Part shown: positions 1 to 5,598 of the stretch, piece by piece
Layout of the letters: each line of letters starts with the position of its first letter
How positions within the stretch are numbered: position 1 is the stretch's first letter
Source: Anaeromyxobacter dehalogenans
Lineage (GTDB): Bacteria > Myxococcota_A > UBA9042 > DTJE01
Direction of reading: 5' to 3'
Length of the DNA stretch: 5,598 nt
Assembly (NCBI GenBank): GCA_020722625.1
Contig: DYKK01000229.1
Coordinates: forward strand, 1 to 5,598
Position numbers and translations under genes: made by a program
Notes under the pieces: generated by a model
Told to the model about the DNA's origin: nothing
Database searches by the model: none
Seen by the model: the letters and a program-made list of their open reading frames with translations, nothing else

Positions 1-80
1 AGCCAACTCCGCTCGCGCCGTCCGCCACCGATCTGCAAAAAAACCACAGAATTCCAGGCAATGTCGTGACAGAGGGCAGA

Positions 81-117
81 TTCAGTGGACAGGTTCAGTG
101 TCCGTGTCAGTGACAGG
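81..117. repeat. Short degenerate tandem repeat (TCAGTG, 13-nt period)
   Basis: Three TCAGTG cores lie 12 to 13 bases apart (82-87, 95-100, 107-112). The first and third continue into (G)ACAGG, and the middle one into TCCGTG. A related string, GTCGTGACAGAGG at 63-75, resembles GTCAGTGACAGGA at 106-118. This may be decayed tandem duplication or a cluster of binding sites; nothing in the sequence decides between them. Confidence 0.4.
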
Positions 118-118
118 A

Positions 119-251
119 CCACGTTGGACGCGGGGCCGGGGCGCCGCGACGAATCCAGCCGCCTCTGCGTGTCGCCGTTTTTCAGCGGCCTCTGTCAGGC
201 CCACGTTGGACGCGATGAACGCCGCAGGACGACGACGCCACGTTCCCCGCG
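119..251. repeat. Dispersed direct repeat CCACGTTGGACGCG (two exact, one degenerate copy)
   Basis: The 14-mer CCACGTTGGACGCG occurs exactly at 119-132 and 201-214. A third version, CCACGTTCCCCGCG, matches 11 of 14 bases at 238-251. A second pair in the same stretch, CAGCCGCCTCTG at 156-167 and CAGCGGCCTCTG at 183-194, differs at one base. An exact 14-base repeat within such a short non-coding stretch is unlikely by chance. It points either to local duplication followed by decay or to repeated protein-binding sites upstream of the glycoside hydrolase promoter. Confidence 0.6.
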
Positions 252-253
252 AC

Positions 254-295
254 ACCGGACCCCGGATCCCGGATGCCGGATGCCGGATCCCGGTC
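254..295. repeat. Heptanucleotide tandem repeat (about six units of SCCGGAT)
   Basis: Six consecutive 7-base units can be read: ACCGGAC, CCCGGAT, CCCGGAT, GCCGGAT, GCCGGAT and CCCGGTC. The central four are CCCGGAT or GCCGGAT without interruption, and the outer two are degenerate. A 7-base period does not preserve a reading frame, which agrees with a non-coding position. Heptanucleotide short tandem repeats are known between genes in several bacterial groups, including cyanobacteria. The array ends about 45 bases before the proposed -35 box of the downstream gene, so copy-number change would alter upstream spacing without touching the core promoter. Confidence 0.75.
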
Positions 296-338
296 CCCCA
301 GGGGGTTGCGATGGCCCTGTCCGACACGCGGTTCCTCG

Positions 339-367
339 TGGAAACTTCCGAAGCAGCGAGGTAGCAT
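339..367 (+). promoter_or_regulatory. Probable sigma-70-type promoter of the glycoside hydrolase gene
   Basis: TGGAAA at 339-344 (four of six bases match TTGACA) and TAGCAT at 362-367 (four of six match TATAAT) are separated by exactly 17 bases. Transcription would start near 374, giving a leader of about 20 bases that contains the ribosome binding site. The assignment rests only on motif match and position. Confidence 0.35.
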
Positions 368-382
368 TCCTGCGACGATTCC

Positions 383-387
383 GGAGA
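383..387 (+). promoter_or_regulatory. Ribosome binding site of the glycoside hydrolase gene
   Basis: GGAGA lies seven bases before the ATG at 395. It fixes the start there rather than at the in-frame ATG at 419, which would remove the positively charged end of the signal peptide. Confidence 0.65.
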
Positions 388-394
388 CAGCGCC

Positions 395-2806
395 ATGAAC
401 CGGGCACCGACCTGGGCGATGATCGGGGGGCTCCTGCTCGCGGCGGGACGGCTCGGGGCCGCGCCGGCCGGCGAGTGCTCGCCTTACGGGGCCAACGCCC
501 ACATCCCGGACGCGGCCACCCTTCAGGCCCTGGCCGACGCGGGGTTCGCCTGGGTGCGCATGGATTTCAACTGGTTCCAGATCGAACCCCAGAAGGGGGA
601 GTTCCACTTCGAGGTCCTGGACCAGGCCGTGGACGAGGCGCGGGCGCGCGGGCTCCACGTGTTCGCGACCCTCGCCTATTCCCCGAAGTGGGCCGTCGCC
701 GACCAGACCTGCGAGGACGGCACGTCCGACCCGTGCCTGACGAAGCCGCCGGCGCACGAGAAGGACTGGATGGACTTCGTGATCACGACCGTCCAGCACT
801 TCAAGGGTCGGGTGCGTCACTGGGGGATGTGGAACGAACCCAACCTGGACGCCTTCTTCGAGGGGACGCTCGACGACTACGTGGACCGGGTCCTGGTGCC
901 CGGGGCCCAGGCCGTCCGGTGGGAGGACCCGGGCGCGCTCGTCCTGGGGCCGGAACTGGCCGGGGTCGCGGATTCCTCGCAGTGGAACGGGGACAACGGG
1001 TCGTGCGTCCTCGGGGTCTGCACGTTCAACGGGTGGGAGATTGACCTGGCCCAGGTCCTCGACCGGGCCGGGTCCTCGATGGACATCATCACGCATCATT
1101 TCTACAAGAAGAACGCAACCGCGCTGATGGCGGCCGTGATTGACGGCGAGTTCGATAGCGTGGTCGGGCTCGTGAAGACCCATTCGTCGCTGAAGGAGAT
1201 CGTGGACAGGTACGCGCCGAGCAAGGAGGTCTGGTTGACCGAGTACGGATGGGAGACCCCGGCCTACGGGGGATGGACGGGCGGGGGGAGCGTGAGCGAG
1301 GAGGACCAGGCCTCGTATCACGCCGCGTTCCTGGCCGCGCGGGACCAGGTCGCGTCCGGGACCTGGGACGGCAGCGACAACGACCCCTGGCCCAACCTCG
1401 CCCGCGTGTTCCTGTACGACGCCCGCGATTCGGTGGTGGACGGGCACCTTTACGCCTTCGGCATCCTGCGGGTGGACGGGACGCCCAAGCCCGCGTGGGA
1501 GGCGATCCAGGCGTTCATCGCAGACCATCCGCCGGCGTGTCCGCCCGCGCCGCCCGCGTGGAAGACCCTTCCGCTCATCGTGCTGGAGCAAGGAGGCGAG
1601 GCGGTCCGGGCCGTGGACCTGTGGGAATACACCGAGGACCCGGACACCCCGCCGGAGGACCTCGTCTATTCGCTCGTGGACGCGGGCGACCCCGCGGCCG
1701 GCGTCGCGATCGAGGACGGGCGCTTCCTGTCGGCCTACCCGGACCCGGCGTTCCACGGCTTCACGCAGGGACGCGTGCGCGTGGACGACGGGCAGTTCCA
1801 GGCCGAGGCGGAGTTCGGGGTGTCGGTCAAGCCCGTGATCCCGAAGACTTACGAGGCTTCGTGGCTGCGACCCGTGGTGGACGGCGACCTGGCGGAATGG
1901 GGCGGGGTGGCGCAGATCCAGCTGGTGATCGAAAAGGACTGGATCGGGCTGGACGGCGGCACGCCCGCGGGACCGACCGACCTGACCGCGAACGGCCGCA
2001 TGACCTGGGACGAGGCGCACCTGTACCTCGCGTTCGAGGTCACGGACAACACGCACGTGGCCCAGGAGCCGGCGGAGTCGCTGTGGCTCGGGGACTCGGT
2101 GCAGTTCGCCCTGGACCTGGCGGGCGATCAGACCCCGCGGGCGTACGACGACGATGACGACTGGGAGGTGGGAGTCGCGCTCGCGGGAGACGACGTGCTC
2201 GTGTCCTGTTTTCACGCGCCGACGGGGGCCGTGGACTGCCCGGTCCAGGCCGCAGTCGTGCGCAAGGCGAACCGGACCTTCTACGAGGTCGGGTTCGCGA
2301 CGGGGGGGATGCCGCCCGAGACCTTCGGGATGACCTTCCTGGTGAACGAGAACGACGGATCGGGCCGGGAGGGGTTCCTGCAATGGACCCCGGGGATCGG
2401 GCTCTCCAAGGACCCGTCCCGCTTCGCGACCGTGACCCGCGTGGGCGGACCTCCGCCCGACGAGGGAGGGATCCCGGACGCGCCGGCGCCGGACGAGGGC
2501 GTCCCGGAGGCGGTCGCGGACGACCCGGGGGCCCCGCCGGACGAGGGCCTGATCGAGGACGCCCCCCCGGAACCGGCCGTGGCGGAAGACCTCGGAGCGG
2601 ACCCGGGCGTGGACGCGGGCCAGGAGGTCCTGCACCCGGACGGCGGGGTGGTGGAGGACCCCGGTTCCGGGCCGTCCCCGCGGGGCGGCTGCGGGTGCAA
2701 CGCGTCCGGGACGCCGCCGATGGGGGAGTTCGCCCTCATCGCGGCCGTTGCCCTGGGGTGGGCGGTGCGGCGGCGGTCACGGGGTCCGCAGGGCCCTGCG
2801 GTCTAG
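395..2806 (+). CDS. Secreted clan GH-A glycoside hydrolase with cadherin-like, CBM9-like and MYXO-CTERM-type modules
   Basis: This 803-residue exported enzyme probably hydrolyses a polysaccharide or glycoside at the cell surface. An N-terminal signal peptide covers about residues 1-25 (AAPA just before the mature end). The catalytic barrel spans about 28-378 and shows the clan GH-A pattern: WNEPN with the presumed acid/base Glu148, HHFY at 234-237, and WLTEYGW with the presumed nucleophile Glu283. Cys106/Cys114 and Cys204/Cys209 may form disulfides. A cadherin/Ig-like beta module (about 383-480) comes next, then a CBM9-like module (about 484-683) beginning near VVDGDLAEW, with a DDDDD run at 585-589 that could bind calcium. 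An acidic linker (684-763) repeats PDEG three times. The tail has GGCGC (764-768), a hydrophobic segment (about 775-791) and RRR (792-794), matching the MYXO-CTERM layout for surface sorting. The barrel looks nearest to GH39- or GH5-like enzymes; exact family and substrate are not clear. The 3' end overlaps the convergent rhomboid gene by 30 bp. Confidence 0.88.
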   Translation: MNRAPTWAMIGGLLLAAGRLGAAPAGECSPYGANAHIPDAATLQALADAGFAWVRMDFNWFQIEPQKGEFHFEVLDQAVDEARARGLHVFATLAYSPKWAVADQTCEDGTSDPCLTKPPAHEKDWMDFVITTVQHFKGRVRHWGMWNEPNLDAFFEGTLDDYVDRVLVPGAQAVRWEDPGALVLGPELAGVADSSQWNGDNGSCVLGVCTFNGWEIDLAQVLDRAGSSMDIITHHFYKKNATALMAAVIDGEFDSVVGLVKTHSSLKEIVDRYAPSKEVWLTEYGWETPAYGGWTGGGSVSEEDQASYHAAFLAARDQVASGTWDGSDNDPWPNLARVFLYDARDSVVDGHLYAFGILRVDGTPKPAWEAIQAFIADHPPACPPAPPAWKTLPLIVLEQGGEAVRAVDLWEYTEDPDTPPEDLVYSLVDAGDPAAGVAIEDGRFLSAYPDPAFHGFTQGRVRVDDGQFQAEAEFGVSVKPVIPKTYEASWLRPVVDGDLAEWGGVAQIQLVIEKDWIGLDGGTPAGPTDLTANGRMTWDEAHLYLAFEVTDNTHVAQEPAESLWLGDSVQFALDLAGDQTPRAYDDDDDWEVGVALAGDDVLVSCFHAPTGAVDCPVQAAVVRKANRTFYEVGFATGGMPPETFGMTFLVNENDGSGREGFLQWTPGIGLSKDPSRFATVTRVGGPPPDEGGIPDAPAPDEGVPEAVADDPGAPPDEGLIEDAPPEPAVAEDLGADPGVDAGQEVLHPDGGVVEDPGSGPSPRGGCGCNASGTPPMGEFALIAAVALGWAVRRRSRGPQGPAV

Positions 2807-4009
2807 ATCGAGGCGGCGCAGGGCCTCGCGGGCGAGGTCGGCCGTGTCGGGGTCCGGGTCCAGATCGAAGACGCTCAACAGGTACTGGTAGGCCGCGGCC
2901 TGCTGTCCCTGCTTCAGGCGCAGCAGCCCGAGCGCCAGGTAGATTCGCGCGAGGTCCCGCGAGCGCGGATGGTCCACCAGGTACTGCCGGAGCAGTCGCG
3001 TGGCCGCCGCGGGATACCCGAGGTCGTCGAGCCAGGTGGCCAGGGTGGCGACCTCCGGGGGTGTCAGCCCCGCCAGGGCGGCGCGCTCCAGCCGCGCGAC
3101 CTCCGCGATCGCCCGCGTGCGGTCGCCCTCCCGCAGGGCGGCCCTCAAGGGCGCGAGGGGTCCGGTCCCGACCGCACCGTCCTGGCCCACCCGTCCACCC
3201 CCGATCGCCCCCGCCGGGCGCTCGAACCGCGTGCGCCACCCGCGCTCGGCCCACGGCCAGCGCCACGCAAGGCGCTCGCCTCCCCAGGCCATGCCGAGTC
3301 CCGCCACGAACCCGCCCAGGTGGGCCCCGTAGGCGACCCCGGACTCGGCGCCCAGGACGAACGGCAGCAGATTGTCCGCGAGGACGTAGAACCCGAGGAC
3401 CCACCGCACCGGGATCAGCCACACGTCCATCACGAACGGGAACAGGAAGACGAACGTCCGCACGCGGTTGCGCGGGAACAGGAGATAGTACAGGCCGATC
3501 ACGCCCGAGATCGCCCCGGACGCGCCCACGAGCGGGACCATCGAGTCGCCCGCGAACCACGAGAAGGTCCACGTCGCGACGATGCCCGTGAGGAGGTAGG
3601 TCGCCAGGTACCCGAGGCGTCCCAGGCGGTGCTCGACGTTGTCTCCGAAGATCCACAGGAAGAGCATGTTGCCCGCGAGGTGCGCGAACCCGCCGTGCAG
3701 GAACATGCACGTCAGCAGGTCGGACCACTCGGGCGCGCCGGGCTTGTACCCGTGTCCGAAGGCGAACAGGTCGTAGGCGGTCAGGGTGTCGAGGACCTCG
3801 TGGGCCGCTCGGGGCGTCATCCACCACGGGACGTCCTGGAGGACCACGCGCAGGTACTCGGCCAGGGCCGGGTCCTCGGGGTCCACGGCGGTGAACGACA
3901 GGGGGAGCGTCACCAGCACGTACACCACGACGTTCGTCGCGATGAGCGCCCAGTTCATCCACGGCCGGAAGTTGCGAGGATTCGGGGTGTCGCCGATGGG
4001 CAGGAACAC
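2777..4009 (-). CDS. Rhomboid-family intramembrane serine protease with TPR-like C-terminal domain
   Basis: Rhomboids cleave transmembrane segments of other proteins within the membrane. I start it at the GTG at 4009, giving 410 residues, because the conserved bacterial N-terminus (FLPIGDTPNPR, then the first membrane helix) begins right there and a GGA lies seven bases upstream. A TTG at 4069 would add 20 residues without a ribosome binding site. Numbered from the GTG, the hallmarks are HGGFAHLAGNM (105-115) in the second helix, GASGAISG with the catalytic Ser164 (162-169), and YGAHLGGF with the catalytic His230 (227-234). About six membrane helices lie between residues 19 and 243. A soluble tail (about 245-410) is helical and TPR-like (LARIYLALGLLRLKQGQQAA), probably for protein binding. 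Both catalytic residues are present, so it should be active. It converges on the glycoside hydrolase gene and diverges from the lipoprotein gene. The natural substrate is unknown. Confidence 0.88.
   Translation of the reverse strand: MFLPIGDTPNPRNFRPWMNWALIATNVVVYVLVTLPLSFTAVDPEDPALAEYLRVVLQDVPWWMTPRAAHEVLDTLTAYDLFAFGHGYKPGAPEWSDLLTCMFLHGGFAHLAGNMLFLWIFGDNVEHRLGRLGYLATYLLTGIVATWTFSWFAGDSMVPLVGASGAISGVIGLYYLLFPRNRVRTFVFLFPFVMDVWLIPVRWVLGFYVLADNLLPFVLGAESGVAYGAHLGGFVAGLGMAWGGERLAWRWPWAERGWRTRFERPAGAIGGGRVGQDGAVGTGPLAPLRAALREGDRTRAIAEVARLERAALAGLTPPEVATLATWLDDLGYPAAATRLLRQYLVDHPRSRDLARIYLALGLLRLKQGQQAAAYQYLLSVFDLDPDPDTADLAREALRRLDLDRRALRTP
2786..2801. terminator. Perfect 16-bp palindrome, possible bidirectional terminator
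   Basis: CCGCAGGG is followed directly by its own reverse complement CCCTGCGG. It lies inside the 30-bp overlap of the two convergent genes, so both transcripts would carry the same hairpin over their last codons. As RNA it could form a GC-rich stem of five or six pairs with a four- to six-base loop. There is no T-run on either side, so it is not a classical intrinsic terminator. It may act as a U-less terminator or a stop for RNA polymerase or exonucleases, or merely reflect codon use. Confidence 0.35.
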
Positions 4010-4039
4010 GCGGGCATCCGGCGTGGGTCCTGGGATTGC

Positions 4040-4069
4040 GTTGTGCCACAGCGAGCACGGGGTCGTCAA
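4040..4069 (-). promoter_or_regulatory. Possible promoter of the rhomboid gene
   Basis: On the minus strand, TTGACG (4069-4064; five of six bases match the -35 consensus) is followed 18 bases later by CACAAC (4045-4040; three of six match the -10 consensus). Transcription would begin near 4033, about 24 bases before the GTG at 4009. If real, it rules out the TTG at 4069 as a start codon, because that codon lies in the -35 box. Confidence 0.3.
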
Positions 4070-4100
4070 GGAGCGCGTTCGAACCAGAATCCGCCAACGA

Positions 4101-4109
4101 TGATAGAGT
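4101..4109 (+). promoter_or_regulatory. Possible extended -10 element of the lipoprotein gene
   Basis: TGATAGAGT fits an extended -10 box: TG, one base, then TAGAGT (four of six matching TATAAT). No good -35 hexamer is seen at 16 to 18 bases upstream, which extended -10 promoters tolerate. The leader to the ATG at 4142 would be about 26 bases and would include the strong ribosome binding site. It points away from the rhomboid promoter within the same short divergent gap. Confidence 0.35.
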
Positions 4110-4126
4110 CAGTCTGGTGCGTGGAC

Positions 4127-4133
4127 GGGAGGG
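4127..4133 (+). promoter_or_regulatory. Ribosome binding site of the lipoprotein gene
   Basis: GGGAGGG ends eight bases before the ATG at 4142. Its position decides between the candidate starts: an in-frame GTG at 4121 lies upstream of it and is excluded. The adjacent GTG at 4139 remains possible and would add one residue. Confidence 0.7.
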
Positions 4134-4141
4134 AACCCGTG

Positions 4142-5598
4142 ATGCGGCGATTCTGGACCCTGGTGGCGGCTGGATTCCTGGCCTGTTCCTCCGGGGGCGG
4201 TGGGACGACGAACGACGTCCTCGGGGATGGAAGCGGGGATGTCACGGGCACGGATGGCCTGTCCGGCGAGGTCTCCGAGGAGGGGCCGGGCGAGGTCTCG
4301 GACGCCTCGGACGACGGCTCTCCGGCGGACGCCGGATGCGCCGAGGGCGACTGGTCCTGCTCGGAGGACGGCCACATCCTGCGCCGGTGCGTGAGCGGGC
4401 AGTGGACCGAGGTCGCGTGCATGGCGGACGAGCGGCGCCTGTGCGAGGGCGGCGCGTGCGTGGACCCGTGGCGGTACGGGTCTCCCGCGTGGGGGACCTG
4501 CCCGGACGACCCGCTGGCGACCGGCGGAACCCTCGCCCAGAAGGCCGCGTGGTACGACGACATCGCGCGCCGGCTGCACCTGCACCCCAAACTGAAATGG
4601 GTCATGGGGGTAACGTTGCCGAAGACCGAAGTCGCCTGCACGGGAGGGGCGACGCCTCCCTGCTACGAGGCCGCGGTGCCCGAGGCCGAGGCGACCTGGG
4701 AGGACGTGGAGCACTGGCACACGGGCGAGAACGACGGCCTGTGGAGCGGGCTGTACCTCGCCTCTCAGGCCTACCGGTGGGCGGTCACCCGGGACCCGGC
4801 GGCGCTCGACAACATCCGCCTCCTGCTGGAAGGGGAGGTCACGCGGATGAAGATCACCGGGGTTCCCGGGGTCTTCACGAGGCAGTTCATCCCGCCGGGG
4901 GTGTCGGGCCTCGCGTGCCCGCAGGACGACGCGGCCTACGTCACGGACGTCGAGAAGGACGACAACCGCTGGGTGCAGGTCCGGAACGACGGGTGCGTGT
5001 GGGTCATCCCGCACGACACGATGCAGTGGACGAAGACGGATCACTGCGGACTGGACGAGTTCGCCGGGTGGTGCTTCCTGGACAACGTGAGCCAGGACGA
5101 GTACGCGGGGCACCTGTTCGCGCTCGGGGCTCTGTGGCGCCTGGTGGACGTCCCGGACGTGCACGAGACCGTGCGCGACCTCATCGAGAAGGTCGGGGTC
5201 CACCTGATGGAGAACCACCTGGCCATCGTGGACTGGGACGGGCGGGTCACCGAGCACGGAAAACTGTGGGCGACCTCGTTCGCGGACACGCCGGGGTTCC
5301 TGGCCGCGGAGTCGCTCGCGTTCATCAAGATGGCCGTCGAGGCCACGGGCCGCGAGGACCTGCGCGACTTCTACGAAAACTGCCTGTTGCAACGCTCCGG
5401 GCCGCAGTCGTGCCTGCCCTGGCCCCTGGAGGTGGATGACCCGAAGCCCTACACGGAGTTCCTGCCGATGATGTGGGCGTACATCGGCGAGAAGGGCGGC
5501 TGCAAGAGCAACTTCAACAACTTCTCGATGGTGATGTCTTTCATGCACCTTCTGCTGTGGTTCGAAGGGGATCCCGCGGTCCGCGAGGCGGCGCAGCA
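4142..5598 (+). CDS. Lipoprotein with Cys-rich module and six-hairpin (alpha/alpha-toroid)-like domain, 3' truncated
   Basis: The frame is open for 485 codons to the window edge, so the C-terminus is missing. A short lipoprotein signal (MRRFWTLVAAGFLAC) places the lipidated Cys at residue 15, suggesting an envelope-anchored protein. Residues 16-65 are a flexible Gly/Ser/Asp/Glu linker. Residues 66-106 carry six cysteines (66, 73, 83, 93, 101, 106) in a pattern common in deltaproteobacterial surface proteins. From about 130 onward the sequence resembles uncharacterised proteins with a six-hairpin-glycosidase-like fold: ENDGLWSGLYLASQAYRWAV (196-215), then TGVPGVFTRQF (239-249), SQDEYAGHLFALG (317-329), DWDGRVTEHGKLW (364-376) and FNNFSMVMSFMHLLLWFEGDP (458-478). 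The acidic pairs Glu196/Asp198 and Asp319/Glu320 are candidate catalytic residues by analogy only. It probably binds or degrades a glycan; the substrate is unknown. Family assignment is from memory of motif patterns and is moderate. Confidence 0.82.
   Translation, partial: MRRFWTLVAAGFLACSSGGGGTTNDVLGDGSGDVTGTDGLSGEVSEEGPGEVSDASDDGSPADAGCAEGDWSCSEDGHILRRCVSGQWTEVACMADERRLCEGGACVDPWRYGSPAWGTCPDDPLATGGTLAQKAAWYDDIARRLHLHPKLKWVMGVTLPKTEVACTGGATPPCYEAAVPEAEATWEDVEHWHTGENDGLWSGLYLASQAYRWAVTRDPAALDNIRLLLEGEVTRMKITGVPGVFTRQFIPPGVSGLACPQDDAAYVTDVEKDDNRWVQVRNDGCVWVIPHDTMQWTKTDHCGLDEFAGWCFLDNVSQDEYAGHLFALGALWRLVDVPDVHETVRDLIEKVGVHLMENHLAIVDWDGRVTEHGKLWATSFADTPGFLAAESLAFIKMAVEATGREDLRDFYENCLLQRSGPQSCLPWPLEVDDPKPYTEFLPMMWAYIGEKGGCKSNFNNFSMVMSFMHLLLWFEGDPAVREAAQ

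Larger units (their letters stand above)
1..394. other. Gene-free repeat-bearing leader region
   Basis: No convincing gene lies here. The open frames that cross it are Arg/Pro/Gly-rich, lack recognisable domains and run on into the real gene in the wrong frame. The first 80 bases are less GC-rich than the rest and include an A-run near 37-43, but I see no hairpin next to it that would make a terminator on either strand. The stretch holds a short TCAGTG array, a dispersed 14-nt motif and a heptanucleotide tandem array, then the promoter and ribosome binding site of the glycoside hydrolase gene. No tRNA or riboswitch fold was recognised. Confidence 0.7.

Noticed and set aside
36..43. A-run as a possible terminator of a minus-strand gene entering from the right
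   Set aside because: No stem-loop is found on its right-hand side, and no minus-strand gene ends nearby.
295..305. CCCCCAGGGGG inverted repeat
   Set aside because: Only five bases pair around a single-base centre, too short a loop for a hairpin, and there is no T-run after it.
182..2635. Long open frame of 817 codons on the minus strand
   Set aside because: It lies antisense to the glycoside hydrolase gene. Its product is Arg/Val/His/Pro-rich without domains, as expected for the complement of a high-GC gene, whereas the plus frame has clear catalytic motifs, a signal peptide and a ribosome binding site.
4070..4095. GGTTCGAAC on the minus strand, resembling a tRNA T-loop
   Set aside because: The flanking bases do not pair as a T-stem, and no acceptor stem, anticodon arm or D-arm can be built around it.
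2736..4097. Open frame of 453 codons on the minus strand in another frame of the rhomboid region
   Set aside because: It overlaps the rhomboid gene almost fully, is dominated by Arg, Pro and Gly, and shows none of the membrane helices or motifs of the true frame.
4036..5439. Open frame of 467 codons on the plus strand overlapping the lipoprotein gene
   Set aside because: It is a shadow frame rich in Arg and Gly that begins inside the divergent promoter region without a ribosome binding site.
4109..5548. Open frame of 479 codons antisense to the lipoprotein
   Set aside because: It is low-complexity with no recognisable domain. The plus frame starting at 4142 has a lipobox, a strong ribosome binding site and conserved motifs.

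Overview
The window is very GC-rich and carries three protein-coding genes. It looks chromosomal and comes from a Myxococcota-like (deltaproteobacterial) bacterium. The main pointers are a C-terminal tail of MYXO-CTERM type on the first gene (Gly-Gly-Cys-Gly-Cys, then one membrane segment, then Arg-Arg-Arg) and a lipoprotein with the acidic Gly/Asp/Glu linker and six-cysteine module often seen in that group. The assignment is an inference from protein style, not from a marker gene.

Layout: positions 1-394 hold no convincing gene. They contain three kinds of short repeat: a 13-nt-spaced TCAGTG array, a dispersed CCACGTT..CGCG motif in three copies, and a heptanucleotide tandem array. A probable promoter and ribosome binding site follow. 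Positions 395-2806 (+) encode an 803-residue secreted glycoside hydrolase of clan GH-A with a cadherin-like module, a CBM9-like module, an acidic linker and the sorting tail. Positions 2777-4009 (-) encode a rhomboid-family intramembrane serine protease with a TPR-like cytosolic tail. These two genes converge and overlap by 30 bp, and a perfect 16-bp palindrome sits inside the overlap. Positions 4010-4141 are a compact divergent promoter region. From 4142 to the window end (+) runs a lipoprotein whose body resembles an alpha/alpha-toroid (six-hairpin) carbohydrate-active protein; its 3' end lies outside the window.

Taken together, the region encodes cell-envelope functions: two exported proteins that probably act on glycans, one held at the surface by an N-terminal lipid and one by a C-terminal sorting signal, with a membrane protease between them. 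Whether the protease processes the sorting tail of its neighbour is the most interesting open question, but adjacency is the only direct support. No mobile element, CRISPR array, tRNA or rRNA was seen. I see no clear evidence of an entirely new system.
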